Source: Geoanaerobacter sp964528055
GTDB taxonomy: Bacteria > Desulfobacterota > Desulfuromonadia > Geobacterales > DSM-12255
Direction of reading: 5' to 3'
NCBI GenBank assembly: GCA_964528055.1
Contig: CAZGQM010000003.1
Span: 62,001-126,000 of the forward strand
Length of the DNA stretch: 64,000 nucleotides
Shown here piece after piece: positions 23,318-33,005 of the stretch. Made by a program: the position numbers and the translations under genes. Every line of letters starts with the position of its first letter. Positions within the stretch are counted from its first letter, which is position 1. The notes beneath the pieces are model-generated. The model saw nothing but the letters and a program-made list of their open reading frames with translations, was not told where the DNA came from and did no database searches.

Positions 23318-23735
23318 TGGCTCCTGCTAGCAGCATGATGGCCACCTCAAACCCCCTGCTCAAGGCGGGTGTCCTCGAACTCCCGCCTGCTCTCCTTTCC
23401 CTGCTCTCGAGGACCCTTACTTCGACCAACCCCTTTTTCTTCACTGCTGCCCTGGACATTTCCCCCGTCACCCATTCCATCTCAATGGTACCGGTCCTTT
23501 CCCGCCAGAGCTTCATCGTGCTCTCCTGCTCCGAAGTTGTCAAACCGCGCCGGGGGTGGTGCACCAGTATTATCCGTTTGCGTTCGACAGCACAATCCTG
23601 CAAAAATTTTAGCATCTCATCGAGTTCGCCAATGCTGCCAAAGGTTGGCCCGCGCCAGCGCCTGTTCGGTGCGCTAAGCCTAGCCTGGAGCCGTTTCACA
23701 AATGAGGCAGCTTTTGAAAACCGACGACCGCGCAA
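23265..23735 (-). CDS. hypothetical protein, possibly truncated
   Basis: The 156-aa frame (TTG start; a GTG lies 12 codons in) has host-like GC-rich third positions, unlike the plus-strand reading of the same DNA. It includes RRWRGPTFGSIGELDEMLKF, RKRIILVHHPRRG and EQESTMKLWRERTG. Its 3' end overlaps the end of the orphan gene by 53 bases and its 5' end abuts the chemoreceptor fragment, so it may have been cut or fused by rearrangement. No family recognised. Confidence 0.45.
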   Translation of the reverse strand: MRGRRFSKAASFVKRLQARLSAPNRRWRGPTFGSIGELDEMLKFLQDCAVERKRIILVHHPRRGLTTSEQESTMKLWRERTGTIEMEWVTGEMSRAAVKKKGLVEVRVLESRERRAGGSSRTPALSRGFEVAIMLLAGAITWMARHEEQNSAPAGA

Positions 23736-23751
23736 TTCTCACAAGCTCAAG

Positions 23752-24387
23752 GGGACTGTATTGGCTGGCGGAGAGGTCATTCGACAGGCCATTGATGGGA
23801 TAAAATCGGTGGCCAAGACAATCGAAGAGGCTTCCGGAACCATCGACGGCCTCTCAAATGAATCGGAGAAGATCGGTGAAATTGCATCTGTTATTAATGA
23901 TATTGCCGACCAGACCAACCTCCTGGCTTTGAATGCCGCCATCGAGGCTGCCCGTGCAGGGGAACAGGGACGAGGTTTTGCGGTAGTTGCCGACGAGGTC
24001 AGAAAGCTTGCGGAGCGGACAACAGCCGCAACTCAGGAGATTGCCGGAATGATCCACTCCATACAGACGGAATCCGGTAATGTGGCAAAATCGATGATGC
24101 GCGGAATCGAAGAGGCGGAAACGGGTGTCTCTCTGGCCAATAGCGCGGGTGAGGCCCTGGAGAAGATCGTGCAGGGGATTGAGGAGATCGCGGAAATGAT
24201 TGCTCAGATAGCAACCGCTTCACAAGAGCAGTCAACAACCATAGAGGTCATTACAACTAACATTCATGAGGTTTCCGAGGTTACCGGCGATTTTGCGGCC
24301 GGTATGAACCAGTCAGCGGCTGCTTCCGAAAAACTTGATCAGCTTGCTAAGGGGATGAAACAGCTGGTGGGTCAGTTCAGCATCTGA
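23752..24387 (+). pseudogene. methyl-accepting chemotaxis protein, signalling end only
   Basis: Only the C-terminal cytoplasmic signalling domain remains: GEIASVINDIADQTNLLALN, then AAIEAARAGEQGRGFAVVAD and DEVRKLAERTTAATQEIAGM are the hallmark hairpin tip contacting CheA and CheW. The sensor domain, membrane helices and HAMP are missing; upstream DNA in this frame is the antisense of another gene. A TTG at 23761 could start a soluble remnant but no ribosome site is clear. This is a decapitated receptor left by a rearrangement near 23740. Confidence 0.85.
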
Positions 24388-24429
24388 AACACTTAACAGA
24401 AATGTTGAACGACAATACTGAATAACAAG

Positions 24430-24471
24430 AGGCCGCTTGATTCAATTTCAACTATTGACGCAAGCGGCCTC
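24430..24471. terminator. hairpin between the receptor fragment and tRNA-Leu
   Basis: GAGGCCGCTTG at 24430-24440 pairs perfectly with CAAGCGGCCTC at 24461-24471 around 20 bases. No long T-run follows on either strand, so it may work as a bidirectional but weak terminator. Confidence 0.55.
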
Positions 24472-24522
24472 CATTATCTGAGCACTGCATTTAGATAAAA
24501 ACTAACAACATCATATAATTAG

Positions 24523-24607
24523 TGGTGCGGACAGGGAGACTCGAACTCCCACACCGTAAGGCGCCAGATCCTAAGTCTGGTGCGTCTGCCAATTCCGCCA
24601 TGTCCGC
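24523..24607 (-). tRNA. tRNA-Leu (anticodon UAG)
   Basis: The minus strand folds as a class II tRNA: GCGGACA acceptor at 24607, D-arm GGCGGAATTGGCAGACGC, anticodon stem CCAGA/TCTGG around CTTAGGA (anticodon TAG), a long variable arm, the T-arm GTTCGAGTC and TGTCCGC plus an encoded CCA ending at 24523. It reads CUA and probably other CUN leucine codons. It lies 5 bases past the cimA stop on the same strand orientation. Confidence 0.96.
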
Positions 24608-24616
24608 TTAACTGAA

Positions 24617-26185
24617 TTACTCTTCGCCTTTGTGCAGCTTGTACTCTATACCATCTATAAGCGCCTGGTAAGAGGCGTCAATGATGTTCTCCGAAACACC
24701 GACCGTCCCCCAGCGATTCTCCTTGTCACCGGACTCGATGAGAACCCGGATTGCCGATGCCGTTCCATTTCCTCCAGGCAGAACGCGGACCTTATAATCG
24801 AGAAGCCGCATCTCCTTCAGCCGGGGGTAAAACTTTTCAAGGGCCTTGCGCAGGGCGTTATCCAGAGCATTTACCGGTCCGTTACCTTCAGCTGCGGTAT
24901 GCTCTACCTTACCACCTACCTTGACCATGACGGTGGCCTCGGATAGCGTTTTCTGGTCTTCATGGCGCTTCTCATCAATTACCCTGAATCCGATTATGGA
25001 GAAGAACTTCTTGTGGGTTCCCAGGGCCCGCTTCATCAGGAGCTCAAAAGATGCCTCGGCACCTTCAAACTGATATCCACGATGCTCCATCTCCTTGATG
25101 TTGTCAAGGATCTCAAGTGTCACCGGATCCTTGCTGTCAAGGTTGATGTTGAACTCCTCAGCCTTTGCAAGGATGTTGGAGCGACCGGAGAGATCGGACA
25201 CGAGAACGCGAGTGGTATTACCCACCAGCTCAGGACGGATATGTTCGTAGGTTTCAGGGTGACGCTGAATAGCGCTGACATGTACCCCACCTTTGTGGGC
25301 AAAGGCCGCGTTACCGACATACGCCTGATGCTTGGGAGGAGCAAAGTTCGCCAGTTCATAGACGTACCGTGAAAGGTCGCGCAGTTTCCTCAATTGTTCG
25401 TCAGTTATGCACTCCTTTTTCATCTTAAGCTTTAAGGATGGGATAATAGAGCAGAGGTTGGCATTCCCACACCGCTCGCCAAAGCCGTTGATGGTTCCCT
25501 GGACCTGCACAATCCCCTGATCAACCGAAACAAGTGAATTTGCAACAGCACATTCACCGTCATTATGGGTATGAATTCCAAGTGGGGTCTTGATCTGCTT
25601 CTTTACCTGCTTAATGATCTCCTCAACCTCAAACGGCATGGTCCCGCCGTTGGTGTCGCAGAGCACAATACAATCTACCTTGGCCTGCTCGGCGGCCTTA
25701 AGGGTATTGATTGCGTATTCGGGATTGGCCTTGTAGCCGTCGAAGAAATGCTCCGCATCGTAGAACACTTCAGGTGCATGACGCTTCAAATACTCCAGAG
25801 AATCGTAAACCAACTCCAGGTTTTCCTCGAGTGAAATCCGAAGCGCTTCGTGGACATGGAAATCCCAGCTTTTGCCGAATATGGTAATTACATCCGGCTC
25901 AGCCTTGACAAGGGTAATAATATTCTGGTCCTTGTCAGGTGTGATCTTTGCCCGACGGGTAGAGCCGAATGCGGCAATCTTTGCCTGCTTCAGCTTCTCC
26001 TTTTTGATCTCCCTGAAGAAAGCCACGTCCTTTGGATTGCTGCCAGGCCATCCACCCTCGATATAATGAATACCTGACTCATCCAGCCGGTGGGCTATCC
26101 GGATCTTGTCTTCCAGAAGAAAAGAGATATCCTCGGACTGAGTTCCGTCTCGCAGCGTTGTATCATACAGTTTGACCAGGCTCAT
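24617..26185 (-). CDS. cimA: (R)-citramalate synthase
   Basis: CimA condenses acetyl-CoA with pyruvate, opening the threonine-independent isoleucine route used by Geobacter. The 522-aa protein has the isopropylmalate-synthase-type TIM barrel with KLYDTTLRDGTQSE at the start, GIHTHNDGECAVANS and GNANLCS in the barrel, and a C-terminal regulatory domain. ATG 26185 is preceded by GAGGACTTTT; the longer frame upstream reads through a repeat element and is rejected. It follows lysC on the minus strand with the 91-bp repeat in between. Confidence 0.93.
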   Translation of the reverse strand: MSLVKLYDTTLRDGTQSEDISFLLEDKIRIAHRLDESGIHYIEGGWPGSNPKDVAFFREIKKEKLKQAKIAAFGSTRRAKITPDKDQNIITLVKAEPDVITIFGKSWDFHVHEALRISLEENLELVYDSLEYLKRHAPEVFYDAEHFFDGYKANPEYAINTLKAAEQAKVDCIVLCDTNGGTMPFEVEEIIKQVKKQIKTPLGIHTHNDGECAVANSLVSVDQGIVQVQGTINGFGERCGNANLCSIIPSLKLKMKKECITDEQLRKLRDLSRYVYELANFAPPKHQAYVGNAAFAHKGGVHVSAIQRHPETYEHIRPELVGNTTRVLVSDLSGRSNILAKAEEFNINLDSKDPVTLEILDNIKEMEHRGYQFEGAEASFELLMKRALGTHKKFFSIIGFRVIDEKRHEDQKTLSEATVMVKVGGKVEHTAAEGNGPVNALDNALRKALEKFYPRLKEMRLLDYKVRVLPGGNGTASAIRVLIESGDKENRWGTVGVSENIIDASYQALIDGIEYKLHKGEE

Positions 26186-26207
26186 AAAAGTCCTCGAATG
26201 CAATTCC

Positions 26208-26298
26208 AAATCAAGGTGTAATCTTCGTTGACTCGTTTTCGGCTCCTTAACGTACCTGTTGTACGCCTTCGTCACCTCAATCCTCGCTGCCTTGATTT
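26208..26298. repeat. 91-bp MITE/REP-like element between lysC and cimA
   Basis: The segment begins AAATCAAGG (26208-26216) and ends with the inverted copy CCTTGATTT (26290-26298). Inside lies the small hairpin CGTAC-CTGTT-GTACG. On the minus strand it stays open and produces a false N-terminal extension of CimA. Terminal inverted repeats plus an internal hairpin suggest a non-autonomous element or intergenic repeat family. Confidence 0.55.
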
Positions 26299-26328
26299 CA
26301 TCATTGACTAGAAATTGCACTATATAGT

Positions 26329-27546
26329 CTAGTTTCCCGACATGCCAAATGCGTCATGGAGGACGCGAACTGCCAGCTCCGTATACTTTGCATCAATCAC
26401 TACGGAGACCTTGATTTCGGAGGTTGATATCATCTGAATGTTGATACCCTCTTTGGCAAGGGACTGAAACATCTTGGTGGCAACACCTGCATGACTTCGC
26501 ATGCCAACACCTACAACAGATATTTTGGATATGTTTTCGTCGGTTACCACGTCCTTTGCCTGGACATCGTTGGCAGTCTCCTTGGTTATGGCCAGGGCCT
26601 TCTTGAAATCCGCCTTGGTAACCGTGAAGGTGAAGTCGGTGTTCCCCTCCTCACTGACGTTCTGAACGATCATATCAACGGATATGTTGGCATCGGATAG
26701 CGGTGAAAGGATCTTTGCCGCAATACCAGGTTTATCGGGGACATGCATGACTGCAATCTTGGCTTCGTTCTTGTCATATGCGATACCTGAAACGAGAACT
26801 GCTTCCATATCCTTATCCTCCTTGGTCACCATTGTTCCTAGATTGTCATTGAAACTGGAGCGAACGTGGATGTCCACGTTGTATTTTTTTGCAAATTCAA
26901 CCGACCTGATCTGCAGCACCTTGGCTCCCAGGCTTGCAAGCTCGAGCATCTCCTCGTAGGAGATCTTTTCTACCTTGCGGGCATCCTGGCAGATATTGGG
27001 GTCGGTTGTATATACGCCATCAACATCGGTAAATATTTCGCAGACATCGGCCTTGAGAGCAGCTGCCATTGCGACTGCAGAGGTGTCTGAGCCGCCACGG
27101 CCAAGGGTTGTGACACTCCCCTCCTTGTCGATCCCCTGGAATCCAGCAACTACGACAATCACGCCATCCTTGAGGTCCGCCCTGACATTTTCATCGGGGA
27201 TCTCTTCGATGCGCGCCTTGCTGTAGACACTGTCAGTAATGATAGGCACCTGCCAGCCGTGATACGATTTTGCCTTGTACCCCATGGACTTGAGGCACAT
27301 TGCAAGCAGGGCTATGGAGACCTGCTCTCCGGCAGCTACCAAGACGTCATATTCGCGATTGTCCGGAAACTCACACATCTCATTGGCAAGTGCAACCAGC
27401 TTGTTGGTCTCTCCTGACATAGCCGAAACAACAATCACCATATCATTACCGGCATCATAGGTTTTTGCGACCCTCTTCGCTACATTTTTGATGCGCTCTA
27501 CCGAGCCCATAGAGGTACCGCCATATTTCTGGACCACTAATGCCAT
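26329..27546 (-). CDS. lysC: aspartate kinase
   Basis: LysC phosphorylates aspartate, the first step to lysine, threonine and methionine. The 405-aa protein has VQKYGGTSMGS at the start, the SAMSGETNKL loop, RGGSDTSAVAMAAAL, and two C-terminal ACT domains (about residues 265-400) for amino-acid feedback. It lies after lepB and before cimA on the minus strand; beside cimA it links aspartate-family and isoleucine synthesis. Normal length, no damage seen. Confidence 0.96.
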   Translation of the reverse strand: MALVVQKYGGTSMGSVERIKNVAKRVAKTYDAGNDMVIVVSAMSGETNKLVALANEMCEFPDNREYDVLVAAGEQVSIALLAMCLKSMGYKAKSYHGWQVPIITDSVYSKARIEEIPDENVRADLKDGVIVVVAGFQGIDKEGSVTTLGRGGSDTSAVAMAAALKADVCEIFTDVDGVYTTDPNICQDARKVEKISYEEMLELASLGAKVLQIRSVEFAKKYNVDIHVRSSFNDNLGTMVTKEDKDMEAVLVSGIAYDKNEAKIAVMHVPDKPGIAAKILSPLSDANISVDMIVQNVSEEGNTDFTFTVTKADFKKALAITKETANDVQAKDVVTDENISKISVVGVGMRSHAGVATKMFQSLAKEGINIQMISTSEIKVSVVIDAKYTELAVRVLHDAFGMSGN

Positions 27547-27650
27547 TTCTTTAATCCTCCTTCGACGGATAATCTCAGCTTAGCTGAGGGGTTCCCAATG
27601 AACGTGGAGACATGTTATTAGCAAGAATTATCTGGCAGGTCAAACAAATT

Positions 27651-28307
27651 TCAATCAATCAGCCTTCCGATATTTCCAATGCGTACGCGGAACTTCTCAC
27701 GATCCCACGACCAGTATTTTATGAAGGCAAGCCCCTTGATCTTATCCATCTTCACAAAACCCCAGAAACGGCTGTCATAGGAGCGGTCGCGGTTGTCTCC
27801 CATAACAAAGTATGCCCCGTCCGGCACTTTGATCGGTTTTGTGTAGTCGCGAGGATTTTGTGCCGCAGGAATAAGATCTTTCTCCTTGTGAACCTCGTGA
27901 GGGTTCGCATACGGCTTACCGTTGACCATGACTGTCTTACTGATGACCTGAATCTCGTCACCCGGTAGACCGATTACCCGCTTGATAAAGTCTTTGCTTG
28001 GATCTTCAGGGTACTCGAAGACAATAACGTCACCACGCTGAGGTTCGCGTATCTTCAGAAAACGCTTATCGGAAAATGGTATCCTGGTTCCGTAGATGAA
28101 TTTGTTCACCAGGATATGATCGCCAATGGCGAGGGTATCTTCCATGGAACCTGAGGGGATCTTGAATGCCTGGACAATAAAGGTACGTATGATCAGTGCC
28201 AGGATAATTGCGATAATGATCGATTCGGCATACTCTCGAATGATGTGTTTCTTCTTTACCTCTGTATGCTTCTTCTCTTCGGTTCCGTAATTTTTAAAAT
28301 CTTCCAT
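27651..28307 (-). CDS. lepB: signal peptidase I
   Basis: This inner-membrane serine protease removes signal peptides from exported proteins. The 218-aa protein has one N-terminal membrane helix (SIIIAIILALIIRTFIV), the catalytic serine in PSGSMEDTL, the catalytic lysine in KDFIKRVIGLPGDE and the box E GDNRDRSYDSRFWG. It lies 18 bases downstream of lepA on the minus strand, the classic lepA-lepB operon. Confidence 0.97.
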   Translation of the reverse strand: MEDFKNYGTEEKKHTEVKKKHIIREYAESIIIAIILALIIRTFIVQAFKIPSGSMEDTLAIGDHILVNKFIYGTRIPFSDKRFLKIREPQRGDVIVFEYPEDPSKDFIKRVIGLPGDEIQVISKTVMVNGKPYANPHEVHKEKDLIPAAQNPRDYTKPIKVPDGAYFVMGDNRDRSYDSRFWGFVKMDKIKGLAFIKYWSWDREKFRVRIGNIGRLID

Positions 28308-28325
28308 ATGAAGGTAGTCCTTTAA

Positions 28326-30125
28326 TTAGTCTTCGACCTTTAATATCGCCAGAAAGGCTTCCTGGGGAAGTTCGACGTTACCGACGTTTTTCATCCGCTT
28401 CTTCCCCTCTTTCTGTTTTTCAAGAAGCTTTCGCTTGCGGGAAATGTCGCCACCGTAGCACTTTGCCAGAACGTCCTTTCGCAAGGCCTTGACAGTCTCT
28501 CTGGCTATCACCTTGTTGCCGATGGCTGCCTGAATAGCCACCTCGAACATCTGCCGGGGAATCAACTCTTTCATCTTGGAAACCAGTTCGCGGCCTCGGA
28601 AATAAGACTTATCCTTGTGAATGATCAAAGAGAGAGCATCCACAACCTCGCCGTTTATGAGGATGTTCATTCTGACAAGCTCGCTCCTTCGATAATCAAG
28701 GTGTTCATAATCCAAAGAGGCGTACCCCTTGGAGATCGACTTCAGGCGGTCGTAGAAGTCGAGAACTATCTCGTTAAGCGGCATTTCGTAGATGATCATC
28801 ACCCTCGTCTGAGTGAGATATTTGATCTCGCGCTGCACACCGCGCTTATCCTCACAGAGGGCCAGGATGCCGCCGACGAAATCGTTGGGGACATGAATGT
28901 GGGCGAGGATAAACGGCTCTTCGAGAAAATCAACATGCTGGGCTTCAGGCAACTGGTTGGCGCTCTCAATGGTGACAACTTCGCCGGTAACCCGATGAAC
29001 CCTGTACACAACCGTCGGAGCAGTGGTTATAAGGTCCAGTCCGAACTCGCGCTCCAGACGTTCCTGGATAATCTCCATATGCAGGAGCCCAAGGAAACCG
29101 CAACGGTAACCGAATCCGAGCGCAACAGATGTCTCCGGCTCGAACGAGAAAGAGGAGTCGTTAAGCTTCAGCTTGGCCAAGGCATCCCTTAGCTGCTCAT
29201 ACTGGTTGGTATCTATTGGATACAAGCCGGAGAAAACCATCGGCTTGACCTCTTTGAAGCCTGTCAGAGGTGTCTCGCATTGCCGGTGCAGCAGGGTCAC
29301 GGTATCTCCGACTTTCGCATCCGCAACATCCTTGATGCCTGCGATCACAAAGCCGACCTCGCCAACCGACAGACTCGGAACCTCTTTCATCACCGGCGCA
29401 AAAATACCGACCTTGAGGGCCTCATAGGTACTATTAGTGGACATCAGCTGGATCTTGTCACCTTTTTTCAGGGTGCCGTCGAAAATCCGGACCAGGATGA
29501 TGACGCCCTGGTACTGGTCGTACCATGAATCGAAGAGGAGCGCCTTGAGCGGAGCAGCCAGATCACCTCTGGGAGGGGGGATTTTCCTGACAATCTCCTC
29601 CAGTATCTCCCGTGTACCTATCCCTTCTTTGGCACTAGCCAGCACCGCATCATGGGCATCGATACCTATGATATCCTCAATTTCCTGAATCACTCGCTCC
29701 GGATCAGCAGCTGGCAGATCGATCTTGTTGAGGACCGGAAAGACTTCCAGGTTTATGTCCAATGCAAGGTAGACGTTGGCAAGGGTTTGGGCTTCGACCC
29801 CCTGGGAAGCGTCAACCACTAGCAGGCCCCCTTCACAGGCAGCCAGCGACCGCGAAACCTCGTACGTAAAATCGACGTGACCGGGGGTGTCTATCAGGTT
29901 AAGTATGTATTCCCTGCCATCATCCGCATTGTAATAGAGACGAACGGTCTGGGCCTTGATGGTTATACCGCGCTCCCGTTCCAGGTCCATCTTGTCCAGA
30001 AACTGGCTCTGCATCTCTCGGGCAGTGAGAGCACCGGTGTACTCCATCAGGCGGTCGGCCAGAGTCGATTTGCCGTGGTCTATATGGGCGATGATGGAAA
30101 AGTTGCGTATTAATTCGTTAGTCAT
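28326..30125 (-). CDS. lepA: elongation factor 4
   Basis: LepA/EF4 is a ribosome-binding translational GTPase that acts on stalled or slow ribosomes. The 599-aa protein has all G motifs: AHIDHGKSTLADRL, DTPGHVDF and NKIDLPAAD, and the lysine-rich LepA-specific tail (RKRKLLEKQKEGKKRMK). Full length. It begins the minus-strand run lepA-lepB-lysC-cimA and is divergent from yhbY. Confidence 0.98.
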   Translation of the reverse strand: MTNELIRNFSIIAHIDHGKSTLADRLMEYTGALTAREMQSQFLDKMDLERERGITIKAQTVRLYYNADDGREYILNLIDTPGHVDFTYEVSRSLAACEGGLLVVDASQGVEAQTLANVYLALDINLEVFPVLNKIDLPAADPERVIQEIEDIIGIDAHDAVLASAKEGIGTREILEEIVRKIPPPRGDLAAPLKALLFDSWYDQYQGVIILVRIFDGTLKKGDKIQLMSTNSTYEALKVGIFAPVMKEVPSLSVGEVGFVIAGIKDVADAKVGDTVTLLHRQCETPLTGFKEVKPMVFSGLYPIDTNQYEQLRDALAKLKLNDSSFSFEPETSVALGFGYRCGFLGLLHMEIIQERLEREFGLDLITTAPTVVYRVHRVTGEVVTIESANQLPEAQHVDFLEEPFILAHIHVPNDFVGGILALCEDKRGVQREIKYLTQTRVMIIYEMPLNEIVLDFYDRLKSISKGYASLDYEHLDYRRSELVRMNILINGEVVDALSLIIHKDKSYFRGRELVSKMKELIPRQMFEVAIQAAIGNKVIARETVKALRKDVLAKCYGGDISRKRKLLEKQKEGKKRMKNVGNVELPQEAFLAILKVED

Positions 30126-30290
30126 GGAAACCTTGGCTTCTATATTGTATAACCGGTGAACAATATCCTATACCCCGCGCCGTTGTAAAGTGAATTCTCG
30201 ACCTCCTGCAGGTGCGAAACCGTTGCCATGCCACACCTTACGTGATAAGGTCAGGCCGATTGAATTTATAATAAAAAAGGAACCAACAGA

Positions 30291-30617
30291 ATGCTGACAG
30301 GAAAACAGAAGCGATTTCTCAGGGCACTGGGGCACAGCCTCAAACCGGTGATCATGGTGGGTAAAAGCGAGGTAAGTGAAGCACTTGCAAAAGAGACCCG
30401 AACTGCACTGGAGGCACATGAACTGATCAAGGTGAAACTTCTGGAGAGCTGCCAGCTTGATCGAAGCGAGGTTGCTGAACTCTTGTCAAAGGAGTGTGAT
30501 GCTGAAGTAGCACAGGTTCTGGGCCGGACCATCCTTCTCTACCGTCGAGGGGAAGAGCCTAAACTTGAACTGCCGGTAGCGGACAAAAAGCCATCCAATA
30601 AAGTGCAGAAGGGATAG
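30291..30617 (+). CDS. yhbY: YhbY-like CRM-domain RNA-binding protein
   Basis: The 108-aa protein is a CRM domain: LTGKQKRFLRALGHSLKPVIMVGKSEVSEAL in pieces, then HELIKVKLLESC, with a C-terminal strand ending GRTILLYRR. Members bind pre-50S ribosomal subunits. AAAAGGAACCAACAG precedes the ATG. It sits 17 bases before dgt in the same direction and may be cotranscribed. Confidence 0.9.
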   Translation: MLTGKQKRFLRALGHSLKPVIMVGKSEVSEALAKETRTALEAHELIKVKLLESCQLDRSEVAELLSKECDAEVAQVLGRTILLYRRGEEPKLELPVADKKPSNKVQKG

Positions 30618-30634
30618 AATTAGAGGTGTCAACC

Positions 30635-31789
30635 ATGGAGCCCTTAATCGATGCACCTCAGGAACGACCCGACATGGCCAGCTATGCAGCGCGAAGCTCT
30701 GATTCGCGCGGAAGAAGACACCTTGAGGAGCTTCGCGACTCCCGTCCCGCCTTTGAGCGCGACCGCGACAGGATAATCCACTCTGCCGCCTTTCGACGAC
30801 TGGAGTATAAGACCCAGGTATTCGTCAACCATGAAGGGGATTACTACCGGACCCGCCTGACCCACTCTCTTGAGGTTGCCCAGATAGCCAAGGCAATTGC
30901 CCGTCGCCTCAGGCTCAATGAGGAGCTGACCGAAGCAATGGCCCTGTCGCATGACCTGGGGCACACCCCTTTCGGCCACACCGGCGAGGAGGTTCTCAAT
31001 CGCCTGATGGAGGATTACGGCGGCTTCGAGCACAACCTTCAGTCGCTAAGGGTTGTAGACGAACTGGAAGAGCGCTACCCAGGCTTTAATGGTCTCAACC
31101 TCTCCTGGGAGGTGCGAGAAGGGATCATAAAGCATTCATCCCCCTATGACCGGCCTGTCGGGGTCATAAATGAGTTTATCCCTGGAGTGGTGCCGACCAT
31201 CGAGGCCCAGATCATAAATTTTGCAGACGAGGTCGCCTATAATAACCACGACATTGACGATGGTCTGAAATCCGGTTACCTCTCGCTTCAGCAACTGAGA
31301 CACATCGAACTTTGGCAGGAGATGTTCGAAGCGGTTACGTTTCGCTATCCTGGACTGGATGAAGAGCGGGCCAAGTGCCAGACGATCAGTGCCCTTATCG
31401 GCTCCTTCATCAATGACCTGACATCCACCACTCTGAACAACCTCTCGTCCCTCAATATCAAAACCCAGGAAGACCTTCGCAGGGTAAACCGGCAGGTAGT
31501 CGCCTTGAGTCCCCAGCTTGCAGAGAAAAACCGCCAACTGAAAAGCTTTCTTTATGAAAACCTTTACCGCCACTACAAGGTTGAAAGGATGCGTGTCAAG
31601 GCAGAGAGGTACCTGATCATGCTGTTCGATACCTATGTGAAGCATCCGACCCTGCTCCCGAAGAAATATATCAGAAAGATGGAATCTGTAGGACGCGAAA
31701 GGGTCATTTGCGACTATATTGCCGGCATGACCGATCGATTTGCCCTTGATGAGTTCAAGCGTCTTTTCGAGCCGTATGAGCGGGTGTAA
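30635..31789 (+). CDS. dgt: dGTP triphosphohydrolase-like protein
   Basis: The family hydrolyses dGTP or other dNTPs to the nucleoside and triphosphate. The protein (384 aa from ATG 30635; GTG 30626 is an alternative) has the HD metal site: RLTHSLEVAQIAKAIARRL, then SHDLGHTPFGHTGE and INFADEVAYNNHDIDDG. AGAGGTG lies 5 bases before ATG 30635, which I prefer. Length and motifs match the type-2 subfamily. Confidence 0.92.
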   Translation: MEPLIDAPQERPDMASYAARSSDSRGRRHLEELRDSRPAFERDRDRIIHSAAFRRLEYKTQVFVNHEGDYYRTRLTHSLEVAQIAKAIARRLRLNEELTEAMALSHDLGHTPFGHTGEEVLNRLMEDYGGFEHNLQSLRVVDELEERYPGFNGLNLSWEVREGIIKHSSPYDRPVGVINEFIPGVVPTIEAQIINFADEVAYNNHDIDDGLKSGYLSLQQLRHIELWQEMFEAVTFRYPGLDEERAKCQTISALIGSFINDLTSTTLNNLSSLNIKTQEDLRRVNRQVVALSPQLAEKNRQLKSFLYENLYRHYKVERMRVKAERYLIMLFDTYVKHPTLLPKKYIRKMESVGRERVICDYIAGMTDRFALDEFKRLFEPYERV

Positions 31790-31925
31790 ACACTTGATTT
31801 CATCCAGACAAGGCGCTATCTACGTTGGCATCGTCATCGCCAGCGCGTTACATCTTGACGTCATTCATTTGTGGTGGTAGATTAATTAACCCACCCTTAC
31901 CCATTTAACCCGCGAGTATACAGCG

Positions 31926-33005
31926 ATGCAAAAAGATCTTCGATCCACAATACCAGACAATCTCCGCGACCGCCTCGGATCGGCCAGCAAGGTCTGTCCG
32001 CTCTCTGGACGCGACGTATTTCTCGGGTTGCAACATGAACAGTTGATCATTCTGGGCTGCAATCCACGCATCCCGCACGTCATACCCGGTATTATGAAGG
32101 CTGCCGAGGAGCTTGATGCCATAGTCGCCTTCGAGCTGACCAGGACAGAAGGTGGATTGGACGGCGGTTACACAGGACAGATGCCTGAAAGTTTCTGCAC
32201 CAAACTCTTGGAGTACGCCGAAAGATTCCGTTTCTCAAAGCCTTTCATCATACACGCTGATCATGTAACTGTTCTCGACACATCGAACGCAGAACTTACA
32301 GCAGCCAGACAGTTAATAGAGGCGCAGTTATCAGCCGGATTCACCTCTTTTGCTCTGGACGCCTCCTTCTCCCCCCTTGCAGATAACATATCCATTACGG
32401 CTACCCTTGCAGCCCCCCTACAGTCTGCTGGATGCGGCCTTGAGGTTGAACTGGGGGAGGTAAAACATGTGGGTAATGAGTCAAACCTTACCGAAGTCGC
32501 CGAAGCACGAGCATTTCTGACCGGTCTGGCTGATCATGGAATCCATCCACAGCTATTGGCCATCGATAATGGCTCAAAAAGCGGAAACTACCTTGATGGT
32601 CAGGCGGTAAGGATAGACCTTATACGTACTGGAGATATTTTCAAGGTAGCACGGGAATATGGCCTCGCCGGACTGGTACAGCATGGTATTACCGGCACTC
32701 CGCTCCGGATAGTGGGCAGGCTTGCAGAGTACGGTGTTCGCAAGGGCAATATTGGGACCCTCTGGCAGAACGTAGCCCATGCTGGGCTTCCGCTGGATCT
32801 TATGGATGTGATGCGTGGATGGTCGCGTGAGAATGGTAAAGACATAAAGTATGCAACTGGCATCTTCAAGGCGGAAATTGATGCAATCCCCGAAGAAAAT
32901 GTGCAGCAGATCCAGGAAATGGCTTACCGTGAGGCTCGAGAGTTCCTGAAGGCCTTCCATGCGGAGGGGAGTGCAACAAAACTGACAAAGGCCTTGAACA
33001 CCTGA
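31926..33005 (+). CDS. class II aldolase-like protein (fructose/tagatose-bisphosphate aldolase fold)
   Basis: The 359-aa protein has the class II aldolase metal site: FIIHADHVT at about residue 110, GLEVELGEVKHVGNE and LAIDNGSKSGNY. The family cleaves ketose bisphosphates with zinc. The sequence is diverged from standard fructose-bisphosphate aldolase (a shorter metal loop, ASFS in place of the usual SxxP loop), so the natural substrate is open. It overlaps rsmD by one base. The glycolytic genes gap-pgk-tpiA lie 20 kb away, not adjacent. Confidence 0.8.
   Translation: MQKDLRSTIPDNLRDRLGSASKVCPLSGRDVFLGLQHEQLIILGCNPRIPHVIPGIMKAAEELDAIVAFELTRTEGGLDGGYTGQMPESFCTKLLEYAERFRFSKPFIIHADHVTVLDTSNAELTAARQLIEAQLSAGFTSFALDASFSPLADNISITATLAAPLQSAGCGLEVELGEVKHVGNESNLTEVAEARAFLTGLADHGIHPQLLAIDNGSKSGNYLDGQAVRIDLIRTGDIFKVAREYGLAGLVQHGITGTPLRIVGRLAEYGVRKGNIGTLWQNVAHAGLPLDLMDVMRGWSRENGKDIKYATGIFKAEIDAIPEENVQQIQEMAYREAREFLKAFHAEGSATKLTKALNT

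Noticed and set aside
26186..26320. 45-residue N-terminal extension of CimA
   Set aside because: It reads through the 91-bp repeat; the ATG at 26185 has a ribosome site and starts exactly at the conserved family N-terminus.
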